Assembly: GCA_029706075.1 (NCBI GenBank)
Contig: JAINUG010000177.1
Location: 1-64,000 of the forward strand
DNA length: 64,000 bases
Direction: 5' to 3'
From: Aldrovandia affinis
Taxonomy: Eukaryota > Chordata > Actinopteri > Notacanthiformes > Halosauridae
A model generated the notes under the pieces. It was not told where the DNA came from and did not search any database. It saw only the letters and a list, made by a program, of their open reading frames with translations. Numbering within the stretch: the first letter of the stretch is position 1; each line of letters begins with the position of its first letter. The translations under genes and the position numbers were made by a program. This document shows positions 58,901 through 64,000 of this stretch, in pieces.

Positions 58901-61900
58901 CATCTGGAGCCCCAGAGCCACCACCTGGACGACCTGGGGCACCAGGTGGACCTGGGGGACCAGGTGGCCCTTGGGAGGTTCTTGAGCCTCCACCTGGTCA
59001 AAGGTGAAACATGTATACTTTAAATAAGCTAACAGACAAGTAATCAAAGACATAGAAATGAGTACATTTTGTTTTTTTCAGACAAATTCAGGTTGGTTAT
59101 CCGGACCTGGAGAATCATTGGTCTGGATTCAATTAGCATTTGTCCTTAACTTTGACTTTGACAAATAAATGCAAGTGTTAGTTATTTTCTTTTTGCAGAC
59201 ACAGTTTGTGAAGAAAGTAAAGTTAAGGACAAATAAGTAAAAGTTATGGACAAAATGTCATTTGAATTTAGGCCACTGTCTACAGTAAACAGATCCATGT
59301 CATTGTTGATGTACAACCAGAGGGCAGGGCTCCAGGGACATATGCAGAGTACAGATCGGAGCCCCAAGGACTCCGAAGTATAAAGGCAAAGGCAGCCATT
59401 AAGTTTAGTGTATTCAGGTGCGGTCCACAAGTTGATGATAATTATAAGCTAATTATAAGAGTGCAATAAATTTAGGCCTTAAACCATAAGAGGACCATAG
59501 ACCCAATCATACTTTTCCTTTCAATACTCCACTGTGTGACTGGTTCTATGAAAACTTGGAATGGGACCTGTGTGACCCCCTCAGGCTGCAGCATAATGGC
59601 TAAAGAACACGGCTTGCAACCAGTAGGTAATCGGTTCAGATCCCACATTTATTTTGTTCCATTGAGCCATGGTATGGTTCAGTATTTCTCCATGCCATAT
59701 AAATGAATAATGGGTAAAATTGTTAATGTAAGTTGGTGGTAATGTAGTTTAATGTTAGAGAACTGGGCTTATAAATCAGAGGTTGCATTATTGAACAAGG
59801 TACTTATCATAAATGTCCTAACCCTAAATATCCAGCTGTATACATTTATTGTGTGTGAAATAAACGTGAACTGTGTAATATGCTCTGGATAAGAATGTCT
59901 GATAAATGTCTAAAAATGTCAAATGTAAGTCACCCTAACATCTGCTGCAAACGTTAGGCACTGATACTGACCAGATGAAGATCCAGGAATGCCAGGAGCA
60001 CCTGGGACCCCAGCATCACCTGGATAAACATGAAATAAGACATTAAATATTACATTTCATACAGCATGTTCCATCAACACCGGAAAATGTAGGTGTTGAT
60101 GGAAGTTACAATGTGGCTTGTCCTTGTGAGTTTAAGTAATGAATTTAGAGAACATAAGAACATAATACATAATGAAGAGAACAGGCCGTTCAGCCCAATT
60201 TACTGGATTTGAATACCCCAAGTGTCTCTGACTCAACTATCTGATGTAGCAAGCTGTTCCAGGCATTGACAACGTTCTATGTAAAAATCTTCCTGATATC
60301 CGTGCCGAATTTACCTTTAACTCATTTCCACCTCTGCCCTCTTCTTTGTTAAAATAGGTAGTTCACAATGTTAATCCCTTTTATGAATTTAAAACCCTCA
60401 ATCAAATTTAGCTAAACTTGAACAGAGTCTTTCCTCTTAACTCTTACCTTTCATACCAGGTACCAATTTAGTTGCCCTTCTTTGTATTTTTTCAGGAGCT
60501 TCTATATATTTCTTGTAGGTTGGTGCCCAGAACTGCACGCAGTACTCTAAACGAGGTCTGACAAAGGCACTGTATAACATCTATATAACCTCCTTTGTTT
60601 TATACTCAATATTCTTTGCCATATATCCCAGCTTCCTGTTGGCCTTTTTCATTGCTACAGCACAATGCTTAGATATGGATAAACTTTGATGAACTACAAC
60701 TCAAATTGAACACATTCTAATGTGCACTCGTATCATTAAATACTCCTGTCATACATTTTTATTTCACATGCATAACCTTATTTAGCAAATTTAGCAATAT
60801 TTGATGTCTGCCATGTTTCTGTCCACTTCTCAATTTTGTTTAAATCATCTTGGATTACATTAGTTGATTCCAAACAAAGTTTTATCATCTGCAAATGTAA
60901 CTATTTTCTTAATAACATCCCTATCAAGATAATTTATGTAAATAAGGAAAAACAGAGGTCCCAGCACCAACCCCTGTGGACTCCACTGCCCACAGCACCA
61001 AGGTCAGATATGACCCCTCCTACCCTTCAATCATTGTATTCTCCCTTGCAACCAATTATATACTCTGAAATTCCTACTGAATTCATTTTGAAAATGAGCC
61101 TCTCATGTGGTACCTTGTCAAATCCTTTCTGAAAGTCCAAATATGTAATATCATAGGTGTCAAAAACACTCAAATAAGTCTAGGAGGTGTGTTAGGCATG
61201 ACCTCCCTCTGAAAATACTATGTTAAAACTGACAAGCCTATAGTCCATTTGGTCAGTACAGCCACCCTTCTTATATATTGGAATTATACTTTGCTTACAG
61301 TGATCTGGTACATAAAATATCTATATCAATATAATAAAAATAATCATTATATTATAAATATTTTCCCTAAGTTCCTTGAGAACTCAACAATATATACCAT
61401 CAGGGCCTGTTGCCTTATTTGTCTTAAGTTTTAGTAGTTTTTCTAGTACTTCTCCATCCCTTATCTCAATGTCCTCTAAAACATTCTGTACATTGGCTGT
61501 ACATATTCATAACCTCTTCTCTGGTAAAGCTCTCAACAAAATAACTGTTTAGGGTACACCTCATTATTATAAAGCAAAGCTCCATCCTTATTTATTATGC
61601 ACCTAACCTTTCTTTAACTTAAACTTTAACTTAAACTTTAATTTTAGTGTGACTCAAGCAAAACTATTAGACAATTCTGGTCTTGAAGACTTTGGACACT
61701 CCTCCTTCTTTGTCCTGAAAATCTTGGGAAATAGGTGAACAGGTCAAACCAAGGTCAATCTGTCAGGATTCCACACAACATGCTTCTGAATGGGTTAAGT
61801 AAATCAGGTCATTCTTAACAAAGATGTAACACTATTAGGAGACTCTGGCCTTACCAACGGGACCCTGTGGCCCTGGGGGACCCAGTGGCCCTGGGGATCC

Positions 61901-63402
61901 TGAAGGCCCCTGTGGCCCTGGGGATCCAGGAGGTCCTTCTGGTCCATTCTGGCCTGGAATTCCTAGTTTGGGAACAATATAGACATGTGATTTCTGTGAG
62001 ATCTGGATTTCATGCCAATCTCTGTTCTTATTTATTTAATTAGCCCAATCATGTACAGTTTAGCTACATTTTTTATAATTTTATAAGTAACAGCTGTAGA
62101 CTGGTCTTGTGTCCCTATGTATAATGTCTTACTGTGGACAGATGCATAAGTGAACCAGCATTTTTGTATGCAGCTAATTCCCCATGCCTGATTTAAACAA
62201 TGAAATTATATTTCAACTATAAATTAGTTAAAGAGTTAAAGAATAAAGACATTGATTATTATTATCCCAAGTCATATCATATTCGCCACATTAATTTATT
62301 ACATCTATACCTAGACCAAGGGTTCTCAAAGCTGTAACTGAACCTCCACAATTATTGTTCATCCATGTTGTTATGAATGATGAGTTCTCCATGATGATAA
62401 GACACATTCATCCAATATAAACCATACATACACATAATTAGGAAACATGTTAAAATCACATCACACAAATATTGTTGGAGGCCAGCAAAATGTTGAAATC
62501 TCTTTTCAATAAAAATCCTTCAATCATCCTCAATTACTAGACTAGACTACAACTTGGCTGATACAAAAAATATATTTTTAATACAATTAGAGCTGAGCAT
62601 TCTCTAAAGGTATCTATATACAGAATGAGCACCTGGATGCTCAAACTCACCTCTCCCAGGTTCTCCAGGAAGGCCAGGACTTCCTGGAAGACCAGGTTGG
62701 CCTGTTTCTCCTAAAGAATAAACAAAGCAGCAGCACGTTGATCCATGTGTCACCATCAGTCCAGAAAACAACCATTGTGCAAAAGCCAGTGTCTCTCTCA
62801 GGACCATAGATATCAGTCACTTCAAACATGAGCAGAAATCGGCACTCAGTCCATTTGCTCATTGGCGAGAGAACATGCAGGGACTGTACAATGGCTACCT
62901 TTGGCATGAACTGCATCCTCACTTGTCTGAACTAATAGGTTGTTAGTACATTGAAAGTACGACAGTTGTGCAAACCAAAAGCAGCATGAGAAAGATTCTT
63001 ACCTTCATATCCCCTTTCACCTACAAAAATCAGAGGGGCACGATGGGTTATTATTTTGTGTGAATTGAATACTTCATTAGTGTCTACTCACGATGCCGTG
63101 AGGAAAGATTGTTCCTGCTGAAATCATGTGAGTGGGGCACGCCATCTCCATAAAACACAAAACACCAGCACTACCATATTATACCTCTGTTGAAGCCAGA
63201 GACACAGGGAGCTGATGGGATGGTGGGATGCAATACAGTTTATAGACGGCAAGCGTTTTGTTGGTCGCAGCACATATTGGTTGTGTGTACGGTTTAGCAA
63301 AAGAGTTCGACATACCCCGTTGTCCTGTTGGGCCCTCGGGCCCCTCTGGCCCCAAAGGTCCAGGGGATCCAGGAGGTCCCGGAGGTCCAGCAAAGAATGA
63401 CG
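52922..63402 (-). CDS. col17a1: COL17A1, collagen alpha-1(XVII), 3' part (17 exons; 5' part outside window)
   Basis: Exons in coding order: 63402-63316, 63020-63003, 62710-62651, 61962-61855, 60019-59972, 58993-58871, 58636-58511, 58283-58191, 57979-57851, 57499-57407, 56740-56606, 56022-55873, 55398-55252, 54770-54633, 54274-54203, 54039-53992, 52977-52922 (TGA 52924-52922). All introns are GT-AG and all junctions phase 1. The protein is a run of short Gly-X-Y collagen blocks ([10 protein letters not shown]) separated by non-collagen segments such as [34 protein letters not shown] and QGLLQDV, which match the C-terminal ectodomain of COL17A1 (BP180). COL17A1 is a type II transmembrane collagen of hemidesmosomes in skin and cornea. 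The cytoplasmic, transmembrane and NC16A-equivalent parts would lie beyond the right edge. Confidence 0.95.
53288..53420. mobile_element. Short inverted-repeat element (hAT/MITE-like) in the last COL17A1 intron
   Basis: Ends CCAGTGGTTCTCAAA and GTTTGAGAACCACTGG are inverted copies 130 bp apart. No clear target duplication. Confidence 0.65.
54438..54505 (-). mobile_element. L2/SINE tail fragment
   Basis: ACATTACATTACATTATAG followed by TTAGCAGACGCTCTTATCC is the inverse of the L2-type tail with a short repeat end. Confidence 0.75.
56158..56341 (-). mobile_element. Tc1-related fragment
   Basis: Minus-strand counterpart of the element at 42142-42556 (ATTTATTGGTGTTTACCTTG, GGGTTTGAGTGGACC). Confidence 0.65.
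59584..59645 (+). mobile_element. tRNA-like SINE head
   Basis: TGCAGCATAATGGCTAAAG and ATCGGTTCAGATCCC resemble A and B boxes of a decayed SINE. Confidence 0.5.
59735..59935 (+). mobile_element. Old tRNA-derived SINE with L2-type tail
   Basis: Strongly diverged copy with an internal deletion at the B box; body ATCCAGCTGTATACATTTAT and tail GCTCTGGATAAGAATGTCTG. Confidence 0.8.
60146..61640 (-). mobile_element. CR1/Rex-like LINE remnant in a COL17A1 intron
   Basis: On the minus strand, pieces of a reverse transcriptase (a [14 protein letters not shown]-like block) and a 3' region with GAGTTAAAGGTAAATTC and GGGCTGAACGGCC words. Many stops. It fills most of the intron between the exons at 59972 and 61855. 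Fine family assignment is uncertain. Confidence 0.75.
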
Positions 63403-64000
63403 CTGGTGAACAGAACACAATGAAACACTGTTACATGGCAGCCATCTTTGTGTGTTTGATGAGTGTCACATTCATCGCTTCGTTAACAATTCTGAGAAGT
63501 GAATTTCCCCTCATATGTAGACACATTTGTAAAACATGTATTAAATTATGATGGTTGTTTAATAGGAGCTCATTTATTTAAAGTCTTCTGAAACTTATAT
63601 TTTTGATTATCATTTTAAAAACATCTCACATAAGAAATTAAATAAATATGACTGTCCTATATGAATACTGTATATAAGAATTAAATGTATTCAAACATAA
63701 GGAGAATTTTTTCTGATTTGGAAAGTTGCATAATCACACATGAATTAAGTGTTATATACCATACAGTGCTATAGGTTATTTCTCTCTGTGTAGTTATAAT
63801 TTCATGAATGGCTTGGAAGACAATTTTTATATTAACCTATAAAGGAAACATTAAACATGTTTTCCTTTTTTAACTAGAAATTTGTCTACCGAGCGACTGA
63901 CAGTTCAGACACATAGCTTGCTACACCATGTTTCTCTATGCAGACATGGACTACTATGTCCAACAGACCACATCAGAGCCAACCCCCCTTTTCGATTTTG
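63403..64000 (-). other. col17a1: COL17A1 intron, continuing past the window
   Basis: No Gly-X-Y coding or other feature seen in these 598 bp. The next upstream exon lies outside. Confidence 0.7.

Overview
This is a vertebrate, almost certainly teleost fish, nuclear genome window. The gene order STN1 - SLK - COL17A1 is the same as on human chromosome 10q24-q25. The interspersed repeats are typical of fish: an L2-type LINE, tRNA-derived SINEs that share its 3' tail, Tc1-like elements, hAT elements and long CA/GT microsatellites. I cannot name the species from the sequence.

Region 1 (1-9,532) is a tandem tRNA array, all on the minus strand. It holds 21 intact initiator tRNA-Met(CAT) genes, 7 tRNA-Arg(CCT) genes and at least 7 broken initiator copies. 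Initiator genes mostly repeat every ~196 bp inside higher-order units of ~0.7-1.1 kb, each opened by one tRNA-Arg. A 2.4 kb L2 LINE (407-2796) sits inside the array, and another L2 scrap abuts its right end.

Region 2 (10,578-16,817, minus strand) is STN1, encoding the OB-fold subunit of the telomere CST complex. All nine coding exons can be joined in phase to a 367-residue protein. Intron 6 holds a small hAT element, a Tc1-like element and a SINE nested inside the Tc1.

Region 3 (16,818-19,282) separates the divergent STN1 and SLK start codons and is rich in GCTAGC / AACGTT words.

Region 4 (19,283-49,204, plus strand; 3' UTR to ~51,570) is SLK, a STE20-like kinase with an N-terminal kinase domain, a long acidic middle and a C-terminal coiled coil. 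I resolve 18 constitutive coding exons plus one 93-nt cassette exon that corresponds in place and length to the known alternative exon of mammalian SLK. Exon 9 carries a 15-bp coding minisatellite (23 units) and a one-base frame disruption just after it. Introns contain many transposons; exons 17 and 18 are tightly flanked by SINEs.

Region 5 (52,922-63,402, minus strand, running off the right end of the window) is the 3' part of COL17A1, the transmembrane hemidesmosome collagen. Seventeen exons are visible. The sixteen internal ones all have lengths divisible by three and are spliced phase 1 to phase 1. SLK and COL17A1 converge tail to tail on a short spacer occupied by a LINE remnant.

The three protein genes have unrelated roles (telomere end maintenance, cytoskeletal kinase, epithelial adhesion); their neighbourhood is conserved synteny, not a pathway. 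The most unusual content is the rearranged initiator tRNA array, the coding minisatellite with its frame break, and the way mobile elements crowd splice sites.
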